DNA from: Puffinus mauretanicus
Lineage: Eukaryota > Chordata > Aves > Procellariiformes > Procellariidae
Length of the DNA: 64,000 bases
Direction: 5' to 3'
Assembly (NCBI GenBank): GCA_023333565.1
Contig: JAJKFH010000927.1
Span: 310,001 to 374,000, forward strand
In this document: in pieces, positions 1 to 13,900 of the stretch
How positions within the stretch are numbered: the stretch's first letter is position 1
Layout of the letters: every line of letters begins with the position of its first letter
Translations under genes and position numbers: made by a program
Notes under the pieces: generated by a model
Seen by the model: only the letters and a program-made list of their open reading frames with translations
Databases searched by the model: none
Told to the model about the DNA's origin: nothing

Positions 1-3000
1 CATTGCGTGAAACAAGCTCTACTATACAATTAATGTCAGATCAAAATAGCCTTGTTTATCCTGATTTTAGTTCACTTGTTCCAATACTGACTTATTTTTG
101 TTGATTAAGGGGGGGGGGAATAACCTTTTATCAGTATGCAGGCAGCATATCTGAAAATTTGTTAATCTCATAGTAGCTAATACAGCTTGTTAGCTCAACC
201 TTAGCATTAGCCCAAGACCTTCAGCCTTTGCCCAAAAGAACAAGTTGTCAGGGGAAAATTCTGTTTGCAGCCTACTGCTTCCTTGGCAGCCCCTTTGCTG
301 CCACACTCCAACTGGAGCTCTAGGCTTTGTCTTTCTCCTGACCTTATGGGCTGTTACATCCTTCAGGTGATCAGGAGGCTTGCTGAACCGTGTTGTGCAC
401 AGCAGCAGTGTTGAGTTTTCTTTTTTGTTTTTAATTTGTTCTGGGAGAGGGCAGAAACGGGGGGAAGGCAGAGCCAAGAGGATCCAGGCAGCTAAAGAAG
501 TTTCCGCCATCCATTCTTGTCTTTTTTGCTGCTTTGCTGATGAGGCTTCTTCCCAAGTGCAGAAGAATCTGTTGCTATAGGGTCCTATCCATTCCAGTTC
601 AGAAGTGCCACTGTTTTCTTAATAATCGCTTTTCTAAGATGTTGCAGGGGAGAATTCATTCTTGCTTTAGTGCAAAAGCTTAAAAAGCATATGGGCCAGC
701 GGGAGAGAACTGACAGCTTCTGCAGCTTTGGGGAGGCCAAACTTCATGCCTTTGGAAATCAGAAATCACCCTATATAAGCAAAATTAAGAAGGGGTGGGG
801 AGAGGCGCATGTTTCACAACTGATGCTATTGAAAGCATCAGTTTTTCTAGTTCTGCAGGCTTTAATAGACTTTAGAGAGTCGTAGAAATGGATACATTAA
901 GCTATTCACATGGATTAAACTTTTGCTGTGTTGGTAGAGTGGAGGATCACACAGTTTACATTATGGTGAATTCATGAGAGAAGCCTGACTAGTTCTTATT
1001 TAACACTGAGTATCCCACTGAGTTCATCCTTCTTTTCTGTCTTAGTGTTTGATGACTTTCTAGGAAATAAAGGACAGCTTGCACTTTTAAAATTAGTGTT
1101 GTTTTAAAGCACTTACCTTGTTATGTAGTTGTTCTTATAAAATTTTAAAAAGGTTTGAACCTCTTCATAGTCATTACCAAATGCTTTCTGACTGTAATAT
1201 CAATCTGCATCAGCTCCCTCTTCTCCCTGCTCCCTTTCTTCTACCACATACATAAAAAATACAAATAAAAAATTTGAAGAGAATATTCTTCTCTGAACAT
1301 CACTGAACTCTGGACCTGACAGTTCTCCAAGTTGAGTATGTTTCACAGATGTTGTGAAACTAAGAAAACGTTCCAGTCAGTCTCAGAGTGGAGGATCCCA
1401 GCTGGTCCTAGCATGATGAACAGGTATCAAGTGAAAAGCATTCTAGTGGACAGCTGTGCTCCTAGCCTGAAGCAGTTGCCAATAGCCTGAAGGGCACATG
1501 CGAGAATAGGGGTGAGCAAAGGAAATCAACTCTACACCAGCTGACTTCTATAGACACTGTGCAAGGACGAGGATGTGTTGCAGTGACATGGCTTAGACAT
1601 GGCAAAGGTTTAGGTGAGACAATTTTAATAATAGATTATGGTTTGAATCTGAAAGGGGAGCTCAAAGAACGGAGCTTCTTGCTGGCTATAGAAGGGCCCA
1701 GAGACTAATGGTGAAGGCCAGTAATAAAAGGAATTTAAGTCAGACTTATGATTCTTCATCTTGTGAATATGGATTGCTGAGTTATTTTTGGGTCCTGATT
1801 TGGGGTTAGGTATAAGGTTCAGAAAAGGAAGAACACACCAGTTTCTCGGAAAGGGTTATAATTCAGGAGAGAAGGGGCCTAAGAGCTTGCTTCATTTCTG
1901 GAACATCAAGGGATATGATAAACATTGGTTCAAAAAATTAGGTCATTAATAGCATGTGATCTGGCTAAGTTTAATCATGTGCTTAAGTTACTATTTAATG
2001 ATAAGAGAGGCCTTTCCTGATTTGTCTTAATGGTTTTCCTTTTAGAAGGAATTTTCTCTTCCATGTCTTCACAAAGTTGCATTGAGATTATTTTCAACCA
2101 GTTTTCTCTCTGTGTTCGATATTCAGGAAGATAATGCATCTGAGAAATACCTTCTTTTGTTGAAAGGAGACATGGAGTTTCTCTGGTGCGATAACTTGAA
2201 TACCACAGGACAAACACGGTGTTTGCGTTTGTTCCAAGCAGCTGTTCTGTAAAATGGTAAACACTGCATCTACTGGGGAAATTAAAAAGATGGGCTAGAA
2301 TGAAAGAGAGCTTTCTCCTTTGGCCTTGCCTCAGGGAGATGAACGTTCCTTAGCACATGCTGTGGTTGGAACCACAAGGACATGGAAAGCCTATGCTCTG
2401 TCTCCTAGGTCATGCTCAGATTCAGGAGAGTAACTACTGGAAAGAGGAAAAGGGATTTCCCAGGTGGAATGTTGTTCAGGCCTCTCTGTATATTTGGTTT
2501 TGTCTAGTTGTGCTGATAAGACAACTTGGAATGTGGTACCCACTAAATATGTTTTTAAAAAGTGTAGTTAACAGAAAAAAAAAAAATTAACTTGCAGGTC
2601 AAGATATTTAATGCACAGATGTTAGTGATATTGGGCATCTATCTCGATACTAGCATTTTCTTTTCCCCAGGGATCTTCCTCCGCAACAGAAGTCACACAG
2701 ATATTTGATGTTTGTTCATCCCACGTGTGTATTTTCCTTGTCTTTTTTTGCTTAAGCCTAAATACCACATCTGACTTCTCTTGTATTCAAATCAACAAAA
2801 AGCAAGTACTTTAGTGCAGTTAAATCTATTGTTTACTTTCTTCCCTTGTCCAGGCATTTTGCTTCTCAGACTCTCCATTCTACCTTCTGGATATTTCTTG
2901 AGCAAGATGAGAACCTTTAGGTATCTCCATTTCTTTACTTTTCCCTTTTTCAGTTTCAAACAGTACTAGCCACATTATAGAAAAGAAAATTCTCACTGTC

Positions 3001-6000
3001 CTTTGCATAACATGAAAGTCCCCTATTTGGAACCAAATTTCAAGCAATCTGTTAAATACTAGTGATTTTTGTTAAAGATTTCCAATAGCAGCACTGGGGC
3101 ATTAACTGGATTTTACTACTCTGCTTATTTAGAGAATATGCCAGCTAATTGCTGGAGGAAGTGTGGCTAACAGCACAAAAGATGCAGTTGTTAATTCCAG
3201 CTATTGTAAGTGGACTTGAGGGAATGTTTTTTCCAGGTGTACAGCTTTCCAGTTATTGAAATTCAGGACCTTGGATTTGACCATGATTTCTGCTTTACAT
3301 TCCTGTATCCTGTTGCTTCTTTTTTCCAAGGATCGCTGGACTATATTTGTAGTGATACTTGTCTATTCAGCAGCAGCTGGAAAAGAGACAGTGGTACAAG
3401 TGAACAGCTATGTACAAGTGAGACAGAAGATGGCAGGAAATTGTATGACTGGAGGGAAAGGGGTAACAGGGTTTCATTTCCCCACATGAGAAGAAAAACA
3501 AAATTGAGGCCAGGCAACTGGGCTTTTTAGTTATAAGACCATGACAAAAAAAAACAGCATCGTGGCACTATAAATCAATAATGCAGCTTCATCTAAAATT
3601 CTGTACATCTCTGCAGTTGTCTAGATGCACAACAATAATATGAGAGTACAAAGACAACTCAATTATCATGAGAAAAAATCTGTTTTAAATGTTGTATCTA
3701 ATAAATCTAAAGAAGTGGTATAGAGACATCAAATAATGAGTGATATATAGTTGATAAATTAGGCACTCTTTTCACTCTTTCCCATGATAGAAGACCAAGG
3801 ATACAGCCAAAGAAATGGAAATACAGATGCTTAAGTTGTTTCACAGTCAGGTCTCTAGTTTGTTTTACAGATGAAATACTTTCAGCTAAATGTAATTCAT
3901 CAATTCTGAGCACTCGTGTGGTGAAATTTGTGTTCATACAGTTGTGGGGGTTTTTTATGCAGTAAATTTTTGGGCCTGTGGCCAAAACGTGTTTGTTCAA
4001 GAAGTGCAGAGTGGCTTCTCCTCCCCTCTGCTTGTGAAGGTAGTTTTTAAACAATTAGTTATCAAGTTAAGAAGTAGAAACAATACACATGATCAGTTGC
4101 CCTTAATGATGAATAAGCAGAGTGTTCGTTGTAATGAATACTGATTGTGTTCAGTTCATGGGTAACCTATAAGCCAGAGTTTCTCCCTACGAATTATTTG
4201 ATGGACAATGGCTAATAACTAATACATTCAGGAGAAATTGTGGTTGAATCAGGCACAGTTTGGAATCAAAAAAGGGTTAAGTTCGTTGACTGACTACACA
4301 CCCTAGAGTAGTTTTTTTTATCAACACCATTTAGTTTTTATTCATGCAGTGATACTGTTTTCTCCTGGCATCTCCTGTGGCAGAAGTTTTAATGAAACGA
4401 GTGACAGACTTCATCTGTGTTCCTCAGCCTTCTATGCTGCTATGGGCTTTGAATTTAACATTTGTTTTATCACCTTCATAATTAAGTTCTTTTCCAGACT
4501 AACTTTTTTATGCTGAGATGATAACATGCAGAATTTGTAGGGTATCTGTGCTCATTTTGGTCACTAGGTAAGATTAGCGCCAGTGGTTTAGTGTTGCAAA
4601 TGGTTGAATGAGTGAATATAACCTTAGGACATGGAGCCGTGGGAGTAGGGAGAAAAGAAGTCAAAGCCTTTGTGTCGTGAACAAAGCATTGCTGTATCTG
4701 AACAAGAAAGCGGAGAGATTTTTCCCTACGTTGTCACACAAAAATTGACAGGCTGGCAATATAAACACCAATAACAAATAATTCTTCAAAAAATAGCGTG
4801 TAAACATCTGTGGTAGGGAGTCAATGTGCGAAAGGCAAGAAATATGCAAGGAGGAAAAAGTTTGGGGAATTTGGGCTGTTTATGTTGTTTGTGCAACTTG
4901 AAGCTATATGGTTGTAATAGCCAGCAAAATAAAAGTACTTCATGGTTTTAAGCACTATTCTAGCAATTTTCTCTGACCTTATCCAGTAAAATCTATTTCT
5001 CTATCTGATTGCTCCAGAATTACTGCTTTTAAGATTCAAGAAACAGAAGCGATTGCCAGGTCTTCACTGAAATCTTATAAAGAAAGTTTCTGGCGCATAG
5101 TTCATGAGCAATGCTATTGAAAGCAGATATGACAGAGCTGTGTAGTTCATGTAATTGACTAAAAATTTCAGTCACTTAGTTCTGATATTTATTCTTTATT
5201 TATAAAGTGGCACTGAGGAAAGGTTTTTAATACGTTCAGTCTAGTTTACGAGCCTGATGAGAGAGTCTGTTGTGTAGCAACTGGATGAAACCTTCCCCAT
5301 CCCGAACCCTTGTCCTTTAGCTGCCAGAGCCACATTTTGCGAGTATGGTGGAGTCCTTTGCTTTTTCCTGTATTGGTTAGTCACTCTCTTGGCATGAAAT
5401 TAGCAGTGGAGTCCTGGAGGGTTAGCAGTCTTGCTGACTTGTTTTTATACGTGCCATCTAGGATTACCTCTGCTGAAAATAACCAGTAACCAAAAGCCAC
5501 AATGTATGAGAGTTGAAAATACTTTCTTAAATCGTTCTTAAAGCTTAAACTCAGCTATAACCAATCAATTTGATTTCTAATAACTATTTTCAAAATCCAC
5601 AAAAACATAGTGGCCAAAGATCTTGGCAAAGGCAGGCTGAAGTTCATCTTCCCTGGACATCACCACTTCCCAGCTCCTGCTCCTGACATTTTGCTTCGTG
5701 TCAGTTTTGCTGTACTGAGGAGAACAGGGAAGAGCTTCCTCTTGAGATTTGTGGCAGAGGTTTTTGCTTAATTAACTGGCAGAGAGGCTGCCCGAGAGTG
5801 ACAGACAGTGCCTCCTTCAGTCCCCAAGTGAGTGGTGTTAATTTCCTGCAAAATACGGGGGGATATATTCCCATCAGTATGTCCACACAGCTCTTACTGA
5901 TGCTAATGAGAGCCGGGTGCTTGTATCAAAGAGGAAATTGCTATCTGTTGTGTGTCAGGGTTGCATCCCAAATCAGTGAACGGTGGAATTGCATCGTCTC

Positions 6001-7349
6001 ACTGGTTGTTTTTTGATGCATCGTGTCTTTCAGCAACTTCATTATTTTTTCTCCTGTTGCTATAGCTATCTTAAGCCAAGTTTTCCTATGAAAACCATAG
6101 AATAATCTAGTATCAGTTTTGTCAGTATGCCACATAAAATGCTCTAAAGCTGCGACTTCTGGGAAGATAGAAGAGGGAATTTTGGCAGGTCAGACTGGCT
6201 CAAAAATAGTGGTGAATTTGTTTCATGTGGACAGCTGTTTGTCTGAAAGCTTCCTTTAGTACAATATGAAAGTGATTCAGCCCCCAATCCATCACTGGAA
6301 ATCTCTGCTACCATCCAAGACACTTAAAGGAATCACATTTACAGTTCTAATTGATAGCCACTGTTTTGACAGGCAAACAGATTTCTCCTCCCAGTGGCTT
6401 CATGCAATTGGCCTCCAGCAGACCTTACCATTAGCACAATTCTACTGAAAAGAATATTCAAGCTAATAATAAATCTGTAGGGAAGGATGTTAACCACAAA
6501 CTACTATGTCTAATTAGTAATGTACAATAGCCAAGGCCAAGGAGGGAAGGTATTATTTATCAGAAGGACTGATTTTGACAGTTTAAAAATGCAAAACCAT
6601 CTATTATTTATTATGCCAAGACACATCTTTCAAAATACAGTATATAGAACTCCACTCTTATTTTGGCATTGTTTTGAATGTTATTGCTTTGTAAAAATGT
6701 CAGCTATAGTAGAGGCACAAAGGTGGAATTTGTGATGCTTTAACCTTAGAAGTTCATTGTGGAACCTAAAAACAAGTCATCTTAGGTTTTCTCTTTGCCT
6801 TTACAACCTCCCTTTCCTATTCAGGAGCCATCTCACTCCCTCTTACAAGCCTCCCTTCGAAAGAGTCTCTTCACTGTGTACTATCTCTAAGTTCAGAGTT
6901 TCTCAAGCACTCTGGGCAGCGCAGAGCTCAAATACAGGCTAATGCATCCCACTGAGAAAGAGTGGAGACCATTTTTGGTAGCTCAGCTACTGTAGAGATC
7001 TCTGCATGTCTCTACTGCGTATTGCTGCGCAGTGTCTCGGAGGCAAGAGTGCTGGTTCCCAAGACACATTCCTTTCGTGCAATCTCCAACAGAAATCTCC
7101 AGGAAGAGGTATTTCTGTAGCAGTGCAGCAATGGAGCATATGAAAGGAGTGTGGAGCAAGGAGGGGGAGAGTGAGTGTGGTAGAAGAGAAGAAGGACATG
7201 AATGAGGAGAGAACTTAAAGGAGATGGGGGAAATAGTCAAGGGGAAAAAGCATCATAGCAAACTGGTTGGAAAATGAGGCAGGTAGATATGCAGGGATAA
7301 TGTAATCATAGCTCTGAGGTGATCAATAGAGAAAGAATAGGACCTTTTA

Positions 7350-7422
7350 AACTGGGCAAGTCATTTTTACCCTTCAGTGCCTCAATTTCTTCATCTGTAG
7401 AATGGATATGATGACATATGCT
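7350..7422 (+). repeat. Ancient MIR-like (CORE-SINE type) fragment
   Basis: The segment reads CTGGGCAAGTCA, then CAGTGCCTCAATTTCTTCA, then TCTGTAGAATGGATATGATG. This follows the order and wording of the MIR SINE body as I remember it (GGGCAAGTCA..., CCTCAGTTTCC..., TCTGTAAAATGGGGATAAT). Edges are approximate because the flanks are too decayed to align by eye. Such elements predate amniote divergence and occur in birds only as sparse relics. It could also be a related CORE-SINE family; a repeat-library search would settle the name. Confidence 0.6.
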
Positions 7423-8398
7423 CAACATTAATTGATCGTTAGAGAGTCACTACATTCCCATAGAAAATGGAGCTTTCATGAAGGCTGGGGTGTTGTCTCA
7501 GTCGAAACACACGGGAGTCCTCTGTATTTCTGCTATTTTTCAAGGGTCATGTTTTTCCCAGAGATCTTGTTGGAACCTGCAATGAGCGGTTTCACTTCAT
7601 GAAAGTCAGATAAGCCCCAACAAATCCCCACTGTGGCAAGTAAAGGGAGGAAGGCACATGGTTTGGTTGAGAAGGTGAGTTCTGCAGTGGTGAGATGATT
7701 AGCAACTCTGACACCTCGAAGTATCATGGCTCTGAGTGCAAATGTAGCAGGTTTTCAGTTTTGTTTTGCAAATGCCATGTATTTCATTTGCCTCATGAGT
7801 TTTATCTGCAGTTCTGATAATGTCACAGTCGCATATTGTTTTTCTGTAGCCCAGAGAGCTGAGCAAAAAGTTTTGTAGTGTGAGTGGAGATTCTCATGTA
7901 ATGCCTCAGTAGCTGAAATACTAAGAAAAGCACCAAATACCATGAGAGCTATGAAATGAGAAAAATGAAAAGTCCTTCCCCTTATAAACATGCATAATAC
8001 ATACATATACTATACATACATATGTAGTTGATACTTTAGCGAATTCTGGGGTCATGTGGCTAGTAGTAGGGGAAAGAGACACACAACAGATGAGGAGAAA
8101 GCATAAAACAGAAAAGGAAAAAAACTCAGCAGCCTGTTCCTGACAAGTTTGGCACCCAAAGGGCTATCTTCTAGCTTCCTTCAGTTGTTCTTCTCCCTGT
8201 CCCACCTTCAAGTGGTTCTCAGTTACCTGCTGAGGCCTGGAGGTGCTGGTGGGACACCGAGGCATGCTGGCTCTCACTTGACTGCAGAATTTCCAAACCC
8301 ACATCTGAGAAAACCACAAAGTCAGCAAGTAGTTCCGGAGCGGCAGCTGGCAACATCCGCAGATTGCACAGGGAGTCTCTGTCTCATACTTTGTCTTA

Positions 8399-8434
8399 CT
8401 GACTGAACCTTAGAGGAACCTTAGGTTCAGTCAG
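8399..8434. repeat. Perfect inverted repeat, 12-bp stem with 12-nt loop
   Basis: CTGACTGAACCT at 8399-8410 is the exact reverse complement of AGGTTCAGTCAG at 8423-8434. The loop is 8411-8422. Pairing does not continue outside the stem (A opposite A), so this is a compact hairpin rather than the end of a larger palindrome. No function is assigned. It is shorter than a typical pre-miRNA stem and is not flanked by a recognised transposon. Confidence 0.9.
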
Positions 8435-8829
8435 AAACTGCATTTATCTTTTTTCCTGCATGATGGAGAATAACAAATTCCTGGAAAAATTAGTAGCTAG
8501 CTTAACTGCCTGCTTCTCTCTTTCTTTTCTTTTGGTGAAGAGATGAGAAAATGGGTGACTATGAAATGGGGATTAAGAAAGCAGAGTCAAGGGCTTAATA
8601 CTCCGGTCCTTTTCCTTTGCTTTGAGTATGGAGTTACCGTGCCCAAGACATGGGTGTGATTATCATGTTCCCCTGGGGTTGGCAGGTTGGCATATGCAGA
8701 ATCCATACAGAGTAGGCATAGCTATGTTTCTGTGCACTGCCTGGGACAGAATTAGTATTCACTTCAGAAGAAATTACTTGTCTGTAGGGTGGAACTAAGA
8801 ATGGAAATGGCTGATGCTGTATGAAAGTT

Positions 8830-8844
8830 GGGGGGGGGGGGGGG
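8830..8844 (+). repeat. Poly-G run of 15
   Basis: Fifteen consecutive G residues follow GAAAGTT. A shorter run of ten G lies at 109-118. Both are simple-sequence tracts, probably length-polymorphic and error-prone in sequencing, so the exact count should not be over-read. Confidence 0.9.
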
Positions 8845-10890
8845 AGAATATATGGGAGTATGGGAATAATTCCTTACTTGGGTGGAGAGTAATTCCGCAG
8901 TCTGGTGGACAAACAGGCAGGGCTTGTTGCATTGGACAGACTATAAATCAATTTTTTCCTTCTTCTGATCAAGCTGTAGATCACAGCTGCGCTCTATTAC
9001 TGTAGTTTTTTCTTTCTTGATGTATGCGATGTGGGATGCAGAATGCTTGTACTGGTGACCAAAAAGACCATCAACATGGTCATCAGATGATTGAAGCATC
9101 ATTTCATGGAAACAGATGCATAGCTGCCATTCAACATCACGTTTTTCCTGGTCAGATAATAGTAGTGGTGACCCCTCTTCATAAACACTGTCTCCAAAAC
9201 TCAGACTACCTCAGCATGCTTTCTAAAAATTTCTTCGAAGTATGAAGGATGACCATAGCTGCCTTCTGTTGTCTATATTTACATAGTAGCCAGTGAGGGT
9301 TACTCCATTCCATTAGTTCAGTAGATGGACTTTGTGGTTTTGCAGCAACCACTTCTAACTCAGGTGGCCCAAGTCTTAAGGTACCATCGTGTTCCTTGGT
9401 TTTTGTCTTTGGTCATTTCATATGCTGCAGAAGTAAGATTTGATATATGGTACAGATGGACAGAACTGTCCCCCTGGTAAGGATTTCCTAATATCTAATT
9501 ACCAGGATGAGTTACAGTAACTCACTTCTATCTAAATTAAGAGCAAGTTCCATATTTAAAAAATAAGGATATGGAGCTCAAAGGCTTAGGGAAGGTGATG
9601 GATAAAAAGATTTGGGGGTGATTATTTAGATTGCCTTTGTTCGGCAATTTCTAGGCAGAAGAGCAACCTCTTGCATTTCACATGGCAAACTGCCTCCAGT
9701 CTTTTATCTGATACTGAAACACAGATAATATCCGAGACAATGATACTAGCAATGAAGATTTTCTTTTATTGCTGTCCACATGGTTGATACTCTCAGAGTA
9801 AACTCCACTGTGTAATTTAGGGCTTCTGTTTGACATTTGGTTTCTGTGTGAGACCCTCTCCATTGAAGATTATAGATTATTTACCTGTGAGGTGTTACAG
9901 GAAGCAGCTTCTCAGATTTGGTGCTGGGAATTCTTTCATTAGCCCTTAAGTCTGTGAACAATGTGGAGATCCAAGCATTAATGCAAATGTGATTAACTGT
10001 CTTTTCTCAGCTTTGTTTGCTTTGTTCTACTGATGCCTACAAGTTACATAATGAGTAGCATGTACAGGGTATGCATTAAAGGCAGTTCCCCATTGTAGCA
10101 GGCTTCATGGCAAATTTATTTTCCTTTTAGCAAAACTTCAGTGGGGAAAAAAATTGCGCTGTTGATTTATTTTGAATGAACTCCTGGAAGGCTTACTAAG
10201 TACGCCATGTGGAAAGCTCCTTGAAGTGCTGAGGGTTAATACTCTCTGCTCTTAATTTCAAATTCCAGATAAATATGGTTTCAGCTTTGATCCTATCTGG
10301 ACTAATTCTTTGTCACTGTACTAATTAATTCAGCATGCTGCAGAAAAGATGCTAATTTGGGCATCAAAGAAATAAACGGGTGGGGGGAGGTTGTGTTTAA
10401 TCAGAGTTGTTAAAAAGATAAGTTTTACTCCCATTAGACTGGATCTGGAAGCTCAGTCATTTTAGTCTAGCTCCAGCAGCCTGATACAGTAAATTTAAAA
10501 AAAAAATATAAAAAGAGCACTTGTTCACTTAATGTTGACATAACAGGAGCAACATATATTGGTGTTAATAATGTGGATTTCTTTATATTTGCATTTTCTA
10601 CATAACCTTCTCTTTTCCTGCTGACCATAACCAGTTTAACTCTGATCACAGCATTAGAATAATGTGGATTATCTCCCAGAATAATTTGGAGATGGCTAAA
10701 TATAAGTTACTCACATTCATGAAGTTTAGCTACATTTGCAAAATACAAATAATAATTGTAGTACACGACATTTTAACAAATTGTCGTGTGCCTCCATTGA
10801 TAGAGGTTAGGTCATTTTTCCCGTTTCATGGGAGCTGTTTTTGATTGCCTAAGCTGCCCTGTTGTTCACTATGGAAAGCTGCTGCTCTTG

Positions 10891-10924
10891 CTGCCCACCT
10901 CTGGGTGCTGCCCACCTCTGGGTG
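10891..10924 (+). repeat. Tandem duplication of a 17-bp unit
   Basis: CTGCCCACCTCTGGGTG occurs twice head to tail (10891-10907 and 10908-10924), followed by a partial third start (CTGCCC). It sits in a locally GC-richer stretch of about 600 bp (roughly 10850-11460) within an AT-rich intron. Overlapping open frames on both strands here look like products of that composition rather than genes. Confidence 0.85.
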
Positions 10925-13900
10925 CTGCCCTGGGAGTGAGCCCCAGCAGGTGGGAGAGCAGGGAGGCACCAGGCTAGCCACGTAACTCTTTCCTGCAAGC
11001 AAACCTCACCACAACTAGTTAAAAGTGGATTTTTTTCTTTACTTTTCCAAATCTCTTTCCAACTTACCAAACAGTATTGCTGGCGTACACGGCACTGCCC
11101 AGCCCGGAGGTGGTGTTCCCATTTTACCTCTTCCACTCCCTTTCCCCAGAGTCCGAGGCACTACCCACCCGCGAGCAGGGAGAAGAAAGGGCTGAAATGG
11201 CCCTCTCGTGTGTTCATCATCTTATCAGGGCTTTTCTCTCACCCTGCCAAAGCAAGGAGGCTGGGTCAAAACCTGCTCCTGGGCAAGGCTTTGTCATGAG
11301 GCGGTCTTGCTGCAATAGGTCTTGTACACTGGGGCATCTCGATGTAGCCTGGGGCTAAATCCTCCACAGAGGGAATGGGATCCACTCACTGGGAGTTAGG
11401 GGGCTGGCAGTGGGGCAAGGAAGAGAGATCCTTGCCCCTCCTGGCTCGCGGGCCCCTGCGCAGAGCTGCCCTTTTACCAGAAGTTTAATTCTTGTCATGG
11501 AGGTGCTTTCATCTTCTTGAATATTGGTGAAGATTTGAACAGTGTTGCCCAGCCCGTGCTGTGTGTGCTCTGTTCTCAAAATGTCAAAACATGTTTTACC
11601 AAACCATGGTCTCTTCTTTCTGTAGTTTTTTCAGCTGTTGCAAAGCTCTTGGTCCCACTGGTGTAATACGCAATGGCATACTTCTGCCCAATAAGTAAAC
11701 ATTTAATAACAAACCTTTTAGGTATTTAGAGAGCCACTAAAAATGTATAAGATGTATTTCATTAATGCTGCTATTAACGTAAATGTAAAATGAGCCTGGT
11801 CTGTAATCACCAACAAGTCTGACTCACTAAGGATCTTTACGGCAATGTTTAATACTCTGTAAAACTGTATGTATGAAAGTGATTAATCAAAGCACAGCAC
11901 TGCTTCTAGAGTATTTCTTCTGCTGTAAAGCTGAGTGATAAAATAACTTAAAACACACGGCAGTGGTGGCAGTTAATAAGCTTTTTATAGTCCCTGTGTG
12001 GACCTGAAAATCATACCTTATTAGTATCTTTATCTTTCTTGCTCACTCATTCGTTCTTACTCACATTTAAATTTAATTTTAAGGGTTATTTCTAGTCTTT
12101 CATAAGGGAGCTGCTTTAATAATCTCGGCATTTTTCCCCATTTGCTGTGAAATGACTAGGAGCCTGAACTTCTGTTATATGTACTTTACAAATCATTCTG
12201 GTTTTTTTACAGATCATTTCTGGAGATGTCAAGATTCTATGACATTGTTAGGCTTTGTATCTTGCTTGACTGTGTCCTAGGCCCTCTTCAATTATTTCCC
12301 CACAGATGTTTGCAATCCATTATGTACCCTGTTAGCTGCAGTGACACCTACTGATCGAGGGCAACTGAATTAACTAAGAAATCCAAATGGCTGAATTTAG
12401 TCAGCAAGCTGCTTAAGGTTCCACCCACCAGATGTTTCTCCTGCTTGGAAGTCTGGGACTTTATAGACCTGCCTGCTTTTTAATCCTTGAAGCAAATATC
12501 AACACATTTGAGATCTGGAAGCTCACGGCTCCACACGGAAACGAAGTGTTGCCATGACCACAGCTTTAGGTCTTGCATATAAGACGTTTATCCCAAGTAG
12601 AACAGAGCAGGCCTATAGAACGTTTGTTTTAATTTTTATCCCTTGGAAGCCTTGAAAAGAAGCATGCATGTGCTTTAATGTTATAGCCAATAGAATGGTA
12701 ATAAATACTTCAAGAAGATGACGCACATTTGGTATTCAGAGACTTCTTCATTTAATGCTTCTAAGAGGAAAATTTTTAGTTATTTGCAGGGCACCCTGTG
12801 ACATTAATAGAAATAGGATAGTTCCTCACTCTTGCACAGCATGTTTTCAACTGTTGCATATGGGCTTTTCCCATAAGGGTGAAGCACTCGGAGGTCTGAT
12901 CACATAAAGAAAATCCCTTTATGCTTTTGTTTACAGGAGGACTATGCTCTGAGTTAGTTGGAATATTAATTTTCTCAACTGAAAAGTATACTAAGGTTAT
13001 TAGGGCTTTAATGTCTTTAACAGTACTTCCCAGGCATTTACAGTGGATAATCAGAGAACTGGGGCAGTCTTTCAACCTGGGAAGATACAGATTTATTTCC
13101 TTACTGTCATTACGATTACAAGAGGCTTCATTCGACATAAATTGATTATAGATGGATATAGAATGAGAGGATAGAGCTGATCCATTTGTTTTCAGGTCTT
13201 CTAGTTATATTTCTCCATTTGCTACATAAGGTTTTCAGAGTAACAATTCCATCAGTTATTAAGTTGAAGAGAATTTTGCTGTGCACAGTATAGCAAAACA
13301 GACCTTTTAAAAATTTGTGTGCCATACATTTTTTCATTAATGTTTTTATTCTTCTGACAATAGTATTAATATGGAAGGCAGATTTTACCACAATCCAATT
13401 ATTTGTTGCCTGGAGAATTGGAAACTTCAAATCCTAAAGCTATTCAGTTTTCATAGAATTTTAATATGGATTTGATTAATTCCATAGTATAATTTTGACA
13501 AGAGATTTTATCCTGTCCTTGTTGAAATCAGTGGAGGGCCTCACACTGATATCAGTGAGAACATGATCAAACCCAGTTGGACAGCAAGTACTCTTCTTTT
13601 TTTTTTTTTTTTGTTCCTATAAGCAGTATAGAACCATGTAGTGCACAAACCCATGCAAAATTACAATAGGTGCAAGTTAATTTTATCATTGGAAGACCAT
13701 GGCAATTTGAATGCATCAGTGAGCAGACCATAAATTTTAGGACAGGGTGCATAAATTCAGGCAGAGATGATACTGGGGGTTTTGTGGTTTAGTGCTGTCT
13801 ATTCTATATTGCTTTTCTTAACAGTGTTAAATTTTTGCTGCTTTTATTTTTTTAATGTTTGTGCAAGATTTTTGTTGAGCTGAAAAACATATTACAATAA

